The notes: generated by a model not told the origin, from the letters alone. A DNA stretch of 64,000 nucleotides from Macrocystis pyrifera (GCA_031763025.1 JASSKH010000006.1:11901979-11965978), one strand, 5' to 3'; positions 47,640 through 59,917 are shown, numbered from the stretch's first letter. Made by a program: numbers and translations.

Positions 47640-50600
47640 AAAAGGAGAAGGAGCTGGCCTGCCTGGCCCCGGAGCACCGGATCGAGGCATCGGCGAAGCC
47701 GGATCCGCGGGCATCGGCCCGGGCCTTCCCGCAGCACCAGCAGATCCTGCCATGATGGCTGAAGAACCACGCGATCGCGGCGCGGATTAAATGTCTTGAA
47801 AACATCGAGGCTTACCCGCAGCAGCAAGAGAAACATCAGCAGCAGCAGCAACAGCAGCATATTCAGCCTCTTCACCAGGTTGACCAACCTCCCGGGGGAG
47901 ATATCGCCGGGGGCCTGTTGGCCCCGTGGGCTGGCGGGGCCATGGCAGGTCAGCCTCTGCCAGCGCCGCAAGACGCAAACTTCCAGGCCGAGATCTCTGC
48001 GGGCGTAAAAGCTACCGCAAAACAGGTGGCAGACCTATGACACGCATTAGAAGGCCCGTCGGGGGCGGAGCGGGCCGGGGGACCGGCAGCAACTGACAAT
48101 ACGGGCTCTGCCATCTGGCAGGGCCGACCGAGCGAAGGGGGGACAGGGGCGAGAGAAGAATGGACACTTTTCGCAGACGCCAGGAGGTCCGTGGGAATTC
48201 TCCACGCACCCACTCCCAGGTCGGTGTCGCCGGCCCTGTATTACGGGGTGAGAGTCAGGTACCGAGAAACAAAGAATAGCGAATCAAGCAGCAGATCGTT
48301 TGAGACTGCGCCCCGGCAAGAGACCGTACGGTAAGAAGAGAATGTGATTCACGCAGGAGCACAGTACAGCAGCAAGCCAGACCACTCGTCCCATCTACCC
48401 TCGCATGTCCGACACACCCACCCTCCCGCCCTCTGCCACATTACGCATGCACGTGGATCCCTACTGTCAGCAACATCGTTTCGTCCAGCCTTGCAAGAAC
48501 CACCTACCCCCCACCCCTCCGCCCCCCGCCGCGTCACGCATGCACGGGTACCCCTATGGTCAGCGTACGCAGGAGGTAGAGTTGAATATGTTTTCAGCTC
48601 AGACAGCATGGCCCTTTCACATGTGCAAATACAGCAAGACATATCACCTCTTGAATCAGATTGCCAGCCTCGCGACGCGCATACACCAGCGATCATCCAG
48701 AAGAAGGGAATACTTCATAAAAGGGACTTTCAGCCTGAACAGAGGGCCATATTACCCCACTTAGTTGCGAATCGGGACAGTACCGAGGTTGCAGAAGGTT
48801 CAGTACAGCAGGGTTGGTGTGAGCAGAGGGCCAGATTACCCCCTTCCGACCGAAACCGAGACAGGATCGGCGACGCAGAAGGCTCACACTACAGCACAGA
48901 ACAGCTTGAACAGAGGGCCAGATCACCCCACTTTCACGCGAATCGATACTCTATCGATATCGCAGAAGGCTAAAATCAGAAGGGCTGTGCAACAGAAGGG
49001 CCGTCCACCCGTTCAGTACACAGTAATCCCTACAGCAGCACAGACGACACACATAGTGTGGCAGAGTGAGGATGCTTTCAGCTGAGACAGCATGGTCGTT
49101 TCGCATGTGCAAATACAGCAAGACATATCACCTCATGAATCAACCTGCCAGCCTCGCGACGTGCATACACCAGCAATCATCTAATCATAGCAGAAGGGGG
49201 TACTTGATAAAAATGACTTTCAGCCTGAACAGAGGGCCAGAAAACCCACTTCTTTGCGAATCGGGACAGTACCGCGGTTGCGGAAGGTTCAGTACAGCAG
49301 GATTGGTGTGAGCAAAGGGCCAGATTACCCCCTCCCGACCGAAACCGAGACAGTATCGGCGACGCGGAAGGCTCATACTGCAGCACAGAATCGCTTGAGC
49401 AGAGGGCCAGGTTACCCCACTTTCACGCGAATCGATACAGTGTCGATACCGCAGAAGGCTCAAAATCAGAAGGGCCGTCCACCCGTTCAGCACACAGTAA
49501 TCCCCACAGCAGCAAAGACGACACACATAGTTTGGCAGAGAGAAAAAAGGGCACGTTCAGCCACCCTTGCAGCAGTCAGATGAACCCACGCTCGTTTAGG
49601 CCGACGAGCAGGAGAGTAGCGGGTCAGCACGATCACGGCTTCCGAATAGGGAGTCGCGCAGTGGGAAACGATCAGACCGCATGGTACAACAATGGCACGC
49701 AGAAAAAGAAAAACCCGAAAAAAACGATCTTGACGCCCGAGAAAGAGAAGAACTGCTGTATACACTCGCCAATATTTGCACAACCATGAAGCAAGATAAG
49801 CGAGGCGTCGTGGGAGACGTAGCTCGAGCAATAGGAGGATCTTTGGTTGCACCACCGATAGACCCCGTACACATACAACGATACTTCGGAGACTTGAAAG
49901 GGTTCGGGGCAGTAGACGAGCTAGTCACGATAGTCACAAGGGGGGTACGGGTGCATGCAGCAGCGACCGGCGTAGATCTCGAGCTCGCATTACAGTACGG
50001 AAACCACCCCACTGCCAACGAGCATTTGCCAGCAGTCTGGGAAAATGTCGGCGAAGATGTAAATCGTCAAAAATGCTTAGTGATACAAAAATCAGCTGCG
50101 CGCGAAATCCCCAATCGAATAGTGTCCCCGTTGGCGGCCGTAGTGACACACAAGGTCAGGATCATGAATGATTTATCGTTCGATGAGCAGAGTCGAGGAA
50201 AGAAAAGGTGGACTCACCGAAGATATTGACCCTGACACCGTCTCCTAATGCCTGTGCGCACACGCGCTGCCCAAGTTTCTTGACGAACTCGTGACACTGA
50301 GAAAACCGTTCCCAATAGAGAGGATACTGATGAGTAGGGCCGACGTGTCGGACGCCTTCAGGAACGTGCGGATAGCCCCGACCAAGCTCAATACTTTTGC
50401 TACACAGTAGAAAATCTGGTTGTGATTGAATTTCGATTAACCTTCGGCTGGTCGAGGTCGCCGGGTTTCTGAGGCGCCATCTCGGCCGCGGCCGAACACG
50501 CGCACTGCAACACCACTCTGAGTTCGATCCAGCTATTAGGCGAAGGAAAAAAATGATGGCCCATGTGAAGGTGATAGATCGATGGGAAGAAGGTACGCCC

Positions 50601-52980
50601 ACGCCGATTCCACCCGACGCAAAAATCAGAGCGTACAGCGGGGGAGAGATTTCCGACCCATATTTCGCAACCGTGTACGTAGACGACTATCTCCTAATTA
50701 GTGTACAACATTCAGACGATGACTAGACCGCCCTGATCGCATCGGCCTTCCTTGCCTCGGATCACGTGCGTTTATTGGGGCCGGGGGAGGACGGAGTATC
50801 GCCCATTTTAGCCCCGAAGAAGAGTACGGACTGGGACTCCACGATTGACGCGTTAGGGTTCACTATCAACTCGCACACAGTGAGAATCTCGTTCCCGCGA
50901 AAAAGGGTTAACGATCTAAAAGGTTGAAGCTTGACCAGTGGCCCTTGAGCAGAAGGCGAGCTACTGCGAGGGGACGTTCTCAGCGTGGCGGGGAAGTCGT
51001 GGAACCTCACATACGTAGTGCGAGCGGGCAGGTATTTCGTATGGAGGCTGTTGCGACTGACCGGATTACACGACGCAAGCGCCAGAAAAAAAACAGAACC
51101 GCATGGTAGAGCTTGGCAGAGAGTTAGTTTCGCACGGACCTCCTCTTTTGGAAGTGGTGGATAGATCAGGAGCTACTACTAGAGGGAGAGGCGCTTAGCG
51201 CGCCCCGCTACACGGCGATAAAACGTCCCGCCAAAAGGCACTATCACTGACGCACTTGTTGAGGCGGTGGAAAGATTCTGCGTTGAGAAAAAGGTATGTT
51301 GGAGATACGGCTTGCCGACAGGGTTGACTGCAGAAATTAAAAGAAAAGCCGATCTTCAGGAGACCTGTATCATCACAACCTACCTCTTAGAGTTATTGGG
51401 AATGGTTGTGACCGCGTGGGTTATGCTCTAATTGGTAGGAGACAGGCCAAGCGCGGCAGGTGACCCGATATTGATGCGAGGTGACAACATGGCGGCCGTA
51501 TCGTGAGTGTCTCGAAACGTTGAAGCAACAGACAAGAGGGTGTGCTTACTCATGAGAATGCTGGGGCGTCTTGAACTCGCAGGCGGATGGAACCACACTG
51601 CAAAACATATTCCACGCGTGCAGACCATTTAAGCGGACGGAATTTAACGGTGGCTTGAGAAGATGTTGGCAGACAAGGTCAGGGAGCTAACCCACTCCAG
51701 CGACTAGCGCGAACAGCCCATTGGGCTGCGGGGTTCGGGGTTTTTTGTGTTGTACCCCAGACAAAGAACATCCTCACAAAGCACGACGACGTTTTATGGA
51801 TGCTCATGACTCGCGCGCCTTCTATTTTGCATGCCTCGCTCAACTCATGGCTTGCGTACTGTGCGCGCACGGTATCATAAGAACAGGGGACATCAAAGGA
51901 GGAAACAAGGAGGAGGGGGCCAGATTGGTCGAAATGCTCGCGCTTGGTTCAGTCGGCAAGAGTACTCAGAAAAAGCTACTTAGCAACATGGAACAACAGG
52001 GTTAAAGAGAGAAAAGCGCAGGACAAAGGGCCGTGGTGGCATACTGTCGACGATCCCAATGAAGCGCTGACCGAACTGCTGGAATTCATGGCGTCTCGTT
52101 GTTTTGTGCATATTTACCAGCAATCGACCGTCAGAGGGTATGTAGCAGCGAAAAACAATCCCACAAGATGCTCGCAGGCTGGGAGCTACCTTTCTTTGTC
52201 GCATTGCATGATCGTCGCAGTGGGAAAAAAGGGGATATACAGGGCTCACGGCATGTCTACAAAGAAAAAACAAGTTAGATTGCCCTCGACGTGGCCAATG
52301 CTTGCGAAGGGCGACAGGCAGTCGTGAGTATGGAAGACGGGGATTACGTCACGTGGTTAGGACTCGCGTGTTGTATTTTCTTTTGTGCCGAGCGTCGGAG
52401 TTGTGGGCGTACGCTAATGGGCAGATACATCTCAAGTTTTGTCTGATTGACGCGGAACTGCAATTTATTTCCTTCACGAAGGAGTGAGTGCAGGTTGCGT
52501 TTGAGAACAGATCGATCGCTACAGCAGTGCAGGTAAAGTTAGTGGCGGCAAGTGTGACCAAAAAAGGGCAGGGTGCACCATCACGCAAACGCTCCTCGTG
52601 CAGGAGAAGGAGACGGGGCGGGCGTCGACGGGAGCGAAGCTCTGTTGGAACTGCTTGATGTATACCCACTGCTACCAGCGGAAGCGCCTTCGACGGTTAG
52701 GAGCACCTCGCTGGGGTGGAAAGTGTTCACTAGGACAGAAGCGGTCGCGACGTTGATATTTATGGTAGGTAGCATCGGTAGAGACCCCATGCAGTTCGCG
52801 TTGCACTCCGGAAGAATCGAGGGGGGCACCCAGCTAGCGTCCCAAGGAATCTCGGAGTTGAAAATTCAGCGCGCAGAAAGGTGGAAGTCACAGGCGTTCA
52901 TGACGTATGTGAAGGGAGCAGGGGAGGGAGCAAACTCCGTTTCTGTTCCTCTCGCACAAACGTATATAGAATAATAATTG
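47640..52980 (+). mobile_element. DIRS-like (tyrosine-recombinase) retroelement fossil
   Basis: Domain order on the plus strand is a Gln-rich gag-like region (about 47760-48240), a stretch with an internal tandem duplication (48591-49545), reverse transcriptase, an RNase H-like part and a C-terminal tyrosine recombinase. RT signatures are HPTANEHLPAVWENVGEDV and MNDLSFD (about 50000-50180), ADVSDAFRNVRI (about 50340) and TVYVDDYLL (about 50670). RNase H-like signatures are MRGDNMAAV (about 51475). Recombinase signatures are HSGRIEGGTQLASQG and RWKSQAFMTYV (about 52800-52915). This architecture defines DIRS-type elements. The element is broken in several places and is older than the neighbouring Copia. 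Its terminal repeats were not identified, so the ends are approximate. Confidence 0.75.
48591..49545. repeat. 483-bp tandem duplication inside the DIRS-like element
   Basis: Unit 1 is about 48591-49073 and unit 2 about 49074-49545. Both begin TTTCAGCT-AGACAGCATGG and share GTGCAAATACAGCAAGACAT. Each unit contains three smaller repeats of about 75 bp around CAGAGGGCCAGATTACCCC and a GCAGAAGG word. Confidence 0.8.
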
Positions 52981-54445
52981 TGGCAGCATGAAAAATACGT
53001 TTTAAGTGATCAGGCTGCTTTATGGTGTGAGTGGTAGATAGCCTCGCAGAGATTGGAGACTGGCCATCAGCGTTCGGGTTAGCCTGATTCATTAAACGTA
53101 GGAGGGTTTCCTTATGAGGTAGGAAGGGGAATAAGAACGCGACATCTGACGGAGTGGTCGTTCGTATCATGCTTTGGGATGCATTGGATTTTGCACGATA
53201 GAGGTCTACATGTGAAAATTTAGTCCAGAATTCTCGAGCCATAACAAATCCCCGTTATTCCTGTATTTTTGTTTTTCTTCAGCATTTTTATGCGTTTCCG
53301 AGTCCGATCTTCAGAAAAATGCAATTTAATTGAAGAATCTCGATATTTTAGAGTAAGCTCCATATAAAATAAGTAAAACAGCTGCACGTGAAAATAAAAA
53401 ATAGGGGTTTCCACACATGTAGTGAGGATTTTTTGCCAGGGGGGGGTACGGGACATGTGTCTAGACAGATGGATTTGCCTTGACAGACAGCCTTGACAGA
53501 CATACAGCTTGGCGCTGACATGTCTCCTGACGTCTTTGCTTCGTGTTATTCAATTTGGGGAGTTTGTCCAACTCGACGTGGCATGCTCGTAAACCCGAAG
53601 CAAGCCACGAAAACTTGAGCCGTGTCGTCGACTGTTACACAGGTGAGATCCACTATTCCCGAGAGGCAGGCCCACCGGAGCAGCTTCAGCGCGAGGTTCG
53701 ACAGCCCCTAGCACAGAGTAGACTATCCGCGGCGCCTCAAAAAAGTACAAGGCCGTCGCAAAGCCAGTTTTCCTCCCTCTTGGCCTCGCAAACCACACGA
53801 GCACCGACCAGGTCACGACTTCGCTCAGAAGTTCGATCGCTGCATCCCCGTCGCTGCGGCCTGCATGGGGCTTCGGGGCTACGCTAGCCACCCAAGACAT
53901 CGCAAGAGCGATAGCCTCTTCGGCGGTGACGGCAGAAACAATCGGCCGCTGACCGTGGCACCCCGGAGAGGACGCGGGCCGTCGCTCGCCTCGTTGGTTG
54001 ACCTCGGGTGTTCGTTGACCCTTGTGCGTTATTCGACCCTTCAGCATAATACGCTAGTCCTCGATAGGACCCGAAGGCTTGTTTTTCACGAAATTGCATT
54101 CAAATCAAATCAAATTAATATAATGAAAAAGGTTTCTCGTTATGACGGGCCCTTACGTCGATGGCCATAGTGTTATATGTCACGTATTAAATAAGTAAGC
54201 CATGGTTGTGACGTACCATGTGAGTGTGGCAAGTGAGGCAAGTGTGGGAGTAATTACCAGAAGGCCGGCGAAAACGGAGTTTCGCGGGGTGAAGCAGTAG
54301 TTGGGACGGGGCTGTGTTATGGTAACCCCGGGATTTCCCTTGACTCCCCCCCGTCTTCGAGCGAGGGGTGCAAGTAATATTTTACAAAGCGTGAAATTTC
54401 ATTTCCCTGATGTGCCGATATTTTTGCTTCCTGAGGCTCATTCTT
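52981..54445. other. No recognised gene; holds a CTTGACAG repeat copy
   Basis: The stretch 53455-53540 belongs to the CTTGACAG-rich repeat (it ends ACATGTCTCCTGACGTCTTT). A minus-strand frame at 53550-54047 (165 codons) has even composition but matches no family that I know. Confidence 0.4.
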
Positions 54446-54674
54446 ATCGGAGAGCTATTTTCCAGAATTCCCGAAGTTTGGAAATAATTGGAGATATGAA
54501 TTAAGATACGGAGGCGTTCTGTCACTATTAGTGAAATTCCCCAGAATAAACAAAAATCATGTTTGTTAAATTTCACATATTTGAAAAAAAAAAGTCAGGA
54601 TGGAAGATTAAAAAATTTCCGCGAAAAAAACATAGAAATTATTATAGATAAAAATATCTCCGATAAGAACGACC
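54446..54674 (+). mobile_element. MITE family B, complete copy (about 229 bp)
   Basis: The ends ATTCTTATCGGAGAG and CTCCGATAAGAACGACC are inverted copies of about 16 bp. The interior shares AAGATACGGAGGCGTTCTGTC and GATGGAAGATTAAAAAATTT with the 40737 copy. There is no coding capacity. Confidence 0.75.
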
Positions 54675-54810
54675 CTCTCAGAATCTGAAGAGTTTCACAA
54701 TTAGTGACATAATACCTCCGTATCATGATGCACGTTGCCAAAGATCCTATTTTTTCCAAACTTTGAAAGTTCTGGCAAAACAGCTCTCCTATACTCGTAG
54801 AAAAGGAAAT
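54675..54810 (-). mobile_element. MITE family B, partial reversed copy abutting the previous one
   Basis: GTTTCACAATTAGTGACA, ACCTCCGTATC, CAAACTTTGAAAGTTCTGG and AGCTCTCCTATACTCG are the reverse complement of the left half of the family. The copy sits head-on against 54446-54674. Confidence 0.65.
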
Positions 54811-55847
54811 TATACTATGCATTGCCACCCATCGTACCGGGTTCGACAAGCACACGAGCAACATCCGTTGAAAGAGAGGAAAGCGGAAGAAAAACACTTC
54901 GGACAAAGAAGAAACGTGTAAAAGGCAATAAGGAAGGGGGAAGACACATGAGAAATGTAGCGAAATCGGAGAAACCGGAAACAATTGGACGGCGGTATCA
55001 ACAATAGGAACTATAAGCAGAGATGAAAAGCCAAAACTGTGCTCGCGGTTAGAGCCGACGACGTCGCGGAGAAGTCGCCGTGGAGAGGTCGTGAAGCGAA
55101 GGTCTCTTGTAGTTGTGGCCGTCGTTTTACGGCCGAAGCGAAAAGAGCAGGGTTATTTCTCGTATTTAGCAAGAAACTGCCTGACCCAAGAGGGTCAAGG
55201 TTCTTCGAGTAGCACCGCAGGGGGCAACGAGGACCGGACCTGATCGGGTCGATTCTGGAAGTACCCGTAATCAGTTTGAGGGGAAAGGTCAACACGGTCC
55301 ATGCTTCGGACCTAGTCCGGTGGGATCCCTCATGCATGACTTTGATAGGCATCCTTCCTTGCATGCGAGTTCCGAAGTCTACGACCGATACGTATTATAC
55401 CCTGTTCGCGACAGAGAGCGGAGGAAGATAAATGCGCCGGGCATGAGGCTGTATACGAAGAATGTGTACCACAGATATTAAACATAGGACTGCAGGCCCG
55501 TGTTGGGGACAAACCACGTAGATTTTGAGTGGTTCGTCCGCAAAACGGGACTGCAATTCTAAAAGAGTTAACGCTTGTCGTTTAGGCTTGTCATGGGATC
55601 CGGTACCCACTCACTGCCGTATCTGGTAGATTTCTTACGCCTTTTCCATGGGTGGTTCATCTCGAAGGACTACGAAGTAAGCACACACTATATCAAAATT
55701 AATATAGTAACAAGTGCGACCGCGGTCGTTGTGGATCGTTTTGGAAAAAAGAATACGCTGACACGCTGATTGTGGTCAAGAATCAAGCAACGTACCACAG
55801 CTCCCTGGATGGTATTTATTATGTATCGCATTGCGTGCCTCGACGTG
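54811..55847. other. No recognised gene
   Basis: Minus-strand open stretches at 55011-55364 and 55395-55610 are unrecognised. There is no repeat or RNA signal. Confidence 0.35.
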
Positions 55848-55960
55848 TGTGTGTGTGTGTTTTTTCGCATTAAACCGTTGTTTCTACCCGTCGACATCCA
55901 GCACAAACAGTGTCCGTGCCGATTCTTCAATCCTAAAGCGAGATACAAGTTATGTGGTCA
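55848..55960 (+). repeat. Dispersed repeat flanking the LINE, left copy
   Basis: A GT run followed by CCGTCGACATCCAGCACAA, then AGTGTCCGTGCCGATTCTTC and AATCC. The same order recurs at 58868-58985 in the same orientation. Confidence 0.65.
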
Positions 55961-56082
55961 CAAAAATACGCAACAGAGATATTACGTAGTTACGTATGCG
56001 TAAGCACAAGAAGTACACAATGCAATGCCATGTCATCATACCCGGTACTGAATGTGACAGGGACGACATACATACATATTCT

Positions 56083-56418
56083 ATTTTTTTTTGTTTATTA
56101 CTATTTTTTTAATCATCAGTTTTACTTCCCAGCCTAACTCGTAGGAGGATTTACCCTCAGCGAACTTCTGGACAAGCCGTGGTCACAGGTGTCGTCCCTT
56201 CTCCCCCCCGGTACGTGCCTTTAGTTTTTATCGCGCATAGGGTTCAGCATTCCCACTGCTCGTCGATTTTCATCGAATGTACAGCTAACTCACGCTTTCG
56301 CGCTTTCCGCTGATCAATTGCAAGAAAAAGTTCCTACAAGCATGCACTCGGTGAGACTCGAACTCACGAAATTGAACTTGATAGGCTCGCGGACCACCTA
56401 CCAAGCCACCGGGGACGC
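56083..56418 (-). mobile_element. tRNA-derived SINE, copy 1
   Basis: Read on the minus strand it starts GCGTCCCCGGTGGCTTGGTA (A-box region), has the B box GAGTTCGAGTCTC in a perfect five-base-pair T-stem, continues through a body of about 230 bp and ends in A-rich sequence. It matches 60357-60696 throughout, with about 10-15 per cent difference by eye. SINEs are transcribed by RNA polymerase III from these internal boxes. Confidence 0.8.
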
Positions 56419-57225
56419 CGGAGGTCTATGAGAGAAAACGAAAGCAAACAAAGAAAGACAAGAGCAAAGAAAAAAATAAAATAAATCGAAAGAGATACGT
56501 ATAGGAGAGAAGAAAAGAAAAAAAAAGTGACGTGCCTCCTCGCAGGGTATGTGGCAGACACTTGTAAAAACAAAACAAAACGTGCTAAAGAAACAAACAC
56601 CACTCCACTATTAAACAGAGTGAGACTAAGGGAAAATAGCAGGCACAATCGAAGCACGAAGTATCCTCCAGTAGCAGCAGCAGCAGTTTGTGGTATGAGT
56701 AGCGTAGCCAGGTTCTCCCTACTCGTCCGCTTGAGACCGTGCTACCCTGTCTGCCGTCTCCGTCCTGCGTTCGTCGACTATGCCCCGCCCCTCGGCGTCA
56801 GACAATACGAAACAAGCAAAGCAGGCTCGTCATCCGCCCACGCCGCACGACTTCTTTCTTAAGGATTAATCAATAGAAGAAAGAAAGGGAAATAACTTAA
56901 ATGACGATCACAGAGGATCAAGTGCAAAAACAAGAAAACAAAACAAGTATAGAGGACAACGGAAGACCACGTTCGGACCAGTTGGCAGACACGAATAGCA
57001 TAGGCACGTTCGACTTTCTAGTCGGCCTGGTGCCTTGCTACCCTGTCTGCCATCTCCTTCCTACTTTCGTCCACCGCGGTTTCCCTTCTACTCCTCCTGC
57101 TCCCCCCCCCCCTCTCCGCATTCCTTTGGTCGGGTTTCCGTCCACTCTTCTTGTTACCCCCTATCCCCCCATTCCCTGGGACACCACCCACGGCGGATGC
57201 GCGGCGCTGCCTCCTCAGCTGTGCC

Positions 57226-58790
57226 TCATCCTCGTGCCACTTCACGATGAACCGTTCGGCTACTTCGAAGATCCCCCGGTACCACTTCCCCGCCTTTTTT
57301 GGCTGCAGCGGACCCGCACCCGTACAGCAGGGTCTCAATCACCTCGGCCTTCAGCATTCGAATTTTCAGGCTAAGGGGGGCGGTCGTCCTATCATACAAC
57401 TCCGGGCCGAACCGTTTGAGGCATGCCCGCATGAGACGGATCCGTCGGTCAATTTCGAGCAAGAGGTCAGCTTTTTCGTGGACAATGCCGCCAACGTATA
57501 AGAACCGGGCCGTCTGTTTATACCTCTGGTCTGCTGCTTCAATGACGAGCGGTGGTGCGAGGGTTGTCTGGTCTGGTGTCCGAATAAAATGCATTGTCTG
57601 TGTCTTATTTTCCGATACCGTGAGGCCTGCTGCTTTGAAGACATCCAACGATGACTGTCATCATTTTCGTGAGCCCCTCAGCCGACTTCGAGACAATTCC
57701 TGCGTCATCGGCGTACAGCATGCCCCATACAGCCCTTCGCACGCACGCCAACGGCTCCTGCTCCTCTGTTCCGACTACTCCAACATCACCGAGTTGAACT
57801 AAATCCCTTAGGATGGCTTCTACTTGGCTGAAGCGTACTAGTACGGCGTGTAACGCAGCAACGAAGAACACGTTCAACAGTAACGGTGATAGCACGCAGC
57901 CTTTCCGCAGCCCGTGCGTGACATCAAACCATTCCGAGTGCTTGCCGTCATCCGTACGCACGCGAGCCCGCATGCCTTCGTGGAATTTACGGATAATTGT
58001 AAGCATATTGGTTGGTACCCCAAAGCATGTGAGTACCTTCCATAGCTGCTCTCGGTCGACAGAGTCGTACGCTTTCTGCAGATTGATAAAGCACACGTAA
58101 TGGGGGATTTTCCTCTGTCGTCCGAGCTCTTGCAACCGGCGCACGACGAACCACATGTCAATCGTTGATCGTGCGGGGCGGAAGCCGCACTGTCCCTCCG
58201 GGAATAAGCCGTCGGTCTCGCAGTAGTTGCTGAGGCGGGACGCGACGATTTTCACAACTACAACAAAAAATAAACTCGCCTACGTGGGCAACAAGCGAAA
58301 TCCCTCTGTAGTTGTTGCCATCAGTGCGGTCTTTCTTCATGTGAAGGGCCTTGATCATCGCATCTATCCATTGCTGGGGGATTTCTCCTGTTACCCAAAC
58401 ATTGACAAGATGTTGTGAAAACACTGGGCGAATGCGGGGTGGTCGACTTTTAGGAGTTCGGCCGGGAGACCCTCTGGCCCAACAGCTTTCCAATTTGACA
58501 TCCCCTTATTAAGTGCTTCCGTCATCTCGTCCATGGATTGGTTCATCTCCGATCGACAGCTTAAGCGGTCGCGGTGGCAAGAGGTCGATGATCGTGGGAT
58601 CGAGTTTCAGCGATTTCGTGTTCTAGAGTTTATCGTAAAACCCCGACCACCGTTCACGAATTCAAACCTTATCCCGCTGCAGCGTGCAATCCTCATGCCT
58701 AATGAACTGCTCGCTCCTCGCTTTAATCCCTTCCGATCCCACCGTACTCTCCAGGTGTTTGTGGTCGTCATTCGCTAGGAGTCGTTCGGC
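57226..58790 (-). mobile_element. LINE fragment (reverse transcriptase), 5'-truncated and inactive
   Basis: On the minus strand, successive pieces encode a non-LTR reverse transcriptase. These are a linker with NTKSLKLDPTIIDLLPPRP (about 58630), NWKAVGPEGLPAELLK (about 58470), GEIPQQW and NNYRGISL (about 58300-58400), GQCGFRPARSTIDM, INLQKAYDSVDR, GLRKGCVLSPLLLN and YADDAGIV (57704-57715), then the thumb region SENKTQTMHF and FLYVGGI. At least three reading-frame changes split it (near 58400, 58250 and 57650). The motif A catalytic Asp is Asn (about 58082-58084), so this copy is dead. No endonuclease domain is seen, consistent with 5' truncation. The open minus frame at 57018-57225 does not look like LINE sequence. 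Confidence 0.88.
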
Positions 58791-58867
58791 TTCGGCAAGG
58801 TACTCTTCGAAGTACACATGCAAGTAGAAACTCTTAAATACACGTCACCGTCTCAATTGCTTTTCGT

Positions 58868-58985
58868 TATTTATAATGTGTGTGTTGTTGACATCAAATC
58901 ATTCTTTCTGCCCGTCGACATCCAGCACAACCAGTCAGTGTCCGTACCGATTCTTCAATCCCAGAGAGTCACAAGTTCTTATTAA
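58868..58985 (+). repeat. Dispersed repeat flanking the LINE, right copy
   Basis: Same orientation as 55848-55960, with a small insertion (CCAGTCAGTG for ACAGTG). The LINE fragment lies between the two. Confidence 0.65.
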
Positions 58986-59258
58986 TAGTCCATCCCATTT
59001 GTTATCTTCGCATCTTCGCACTTATTCTCTTGCTCCTTCCTCTTGAAGGTCGTAACGTCGTAACTCGGATCGTAATTTCGATTTATCGTATCGAAAGCTT
59101 TTTGCCCTTCATGTCCCTGCTCGTACAGCCTAGAGGCTCCGCGGCCTAGGAAAAAGAGAAAAACCAAGAACGAGTGTAGGTATTCGTAGGTACTCGTATT
59201 ATTATTTTTAGTATCAGTATACCGTCTTCTGAAAAAAGCAATTATTACTATAATATTA

Positions 59259-59681
59259 TTACGGGGGGGCATAGTAAATAGGACCCAACAACATTGCTAT
59301 TACGGGGGTCCATAGTTAACGGGACCAAATTTTGTTAGTAAAAATAGAGAAATATATAGGTTTTTAAGTACACCGTAGGTCCTGTTAACTATGGACCCCC
59401 GTAATAGTAAAATTTGCAAAATCATTTAGGTTTTTGTGTATACCGTAGGTCCTATTTACTATAGTCCCCCGTAATATTAATATTACGGGGGTCCATGGTC
59501 CTATTTACTATAGTCCCCCGTAATATTAATATTACGGGGGTCCATAGTTAACAGGACCTATGGTGTACATAAAATATTACGGGGGACTATAGTAAATAGG
59601 ACCTACGGTATACACAAAAACCTGTATATTTGCCTAATTTTAGTAACAAAATTTGGTCCCGTTAACTATGGACCCCCGTAA
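59259..59681. mobile_element. Nested cluster of TTACGGGGG MITEs
   Basis: An outer GGGGGAC-type copy (59259-59297 and 59407-59474) is interrupted at a TA by a complete 105-bp GGGGGTCC-type copy (59300-59404). Next comes a 41-bp miniature made of a left end of one type and a right end of the other (59483-59523). Last is a compound copy with two left ends (59532 and 59577) and one right end at 59681. All units have TTACGGGGG/CCCCCGTAA ends. Confidence 0.85.
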
Positions 59682-59889
59682 TAGTTTACCATGCACTATC
59701 CAGCTATCCAAGGGGCGTCCGTGAAAAAGAGAAGACGACACACACATCACACCCCCAGAGGTCGGAATGGAAAACCGTTGCAACCGTTGTGATCACACGA
59801 TGAAAAAAAAATAGGCTATTTTCGTTTTCATTGTTTCGTTTTTTGACTTGATTCTAGTAACCCCCCCTCCCCTGTCTGGCGAAATAAAC

Positions 59890-59917
59890 AGTTTTTTTTT
59901 TTTTTTTTTTTTTTTCC
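59890..59917. repeat. Poly-T run
   Basis: About 27 T in a row. It could be the tail of a minus-strand retroposon, but no body was recognised. Confidence 0.8.

Noticed and set aside
53550-54047. Minus-strand frame of 165 codons (contains TAEEAIALAMSWVASVAPKP)
   Set aside because: GC-rich stretch with a competing open frame on the other strand. No family is recognised, so I could not support a gene.
57018-57225. Open frame continuing leftward from the LINE
   Set aside because: Low-complexity Pro/Arg/Gly-rich sequence without LINE C-terminal features. It is probably flanking sequence.
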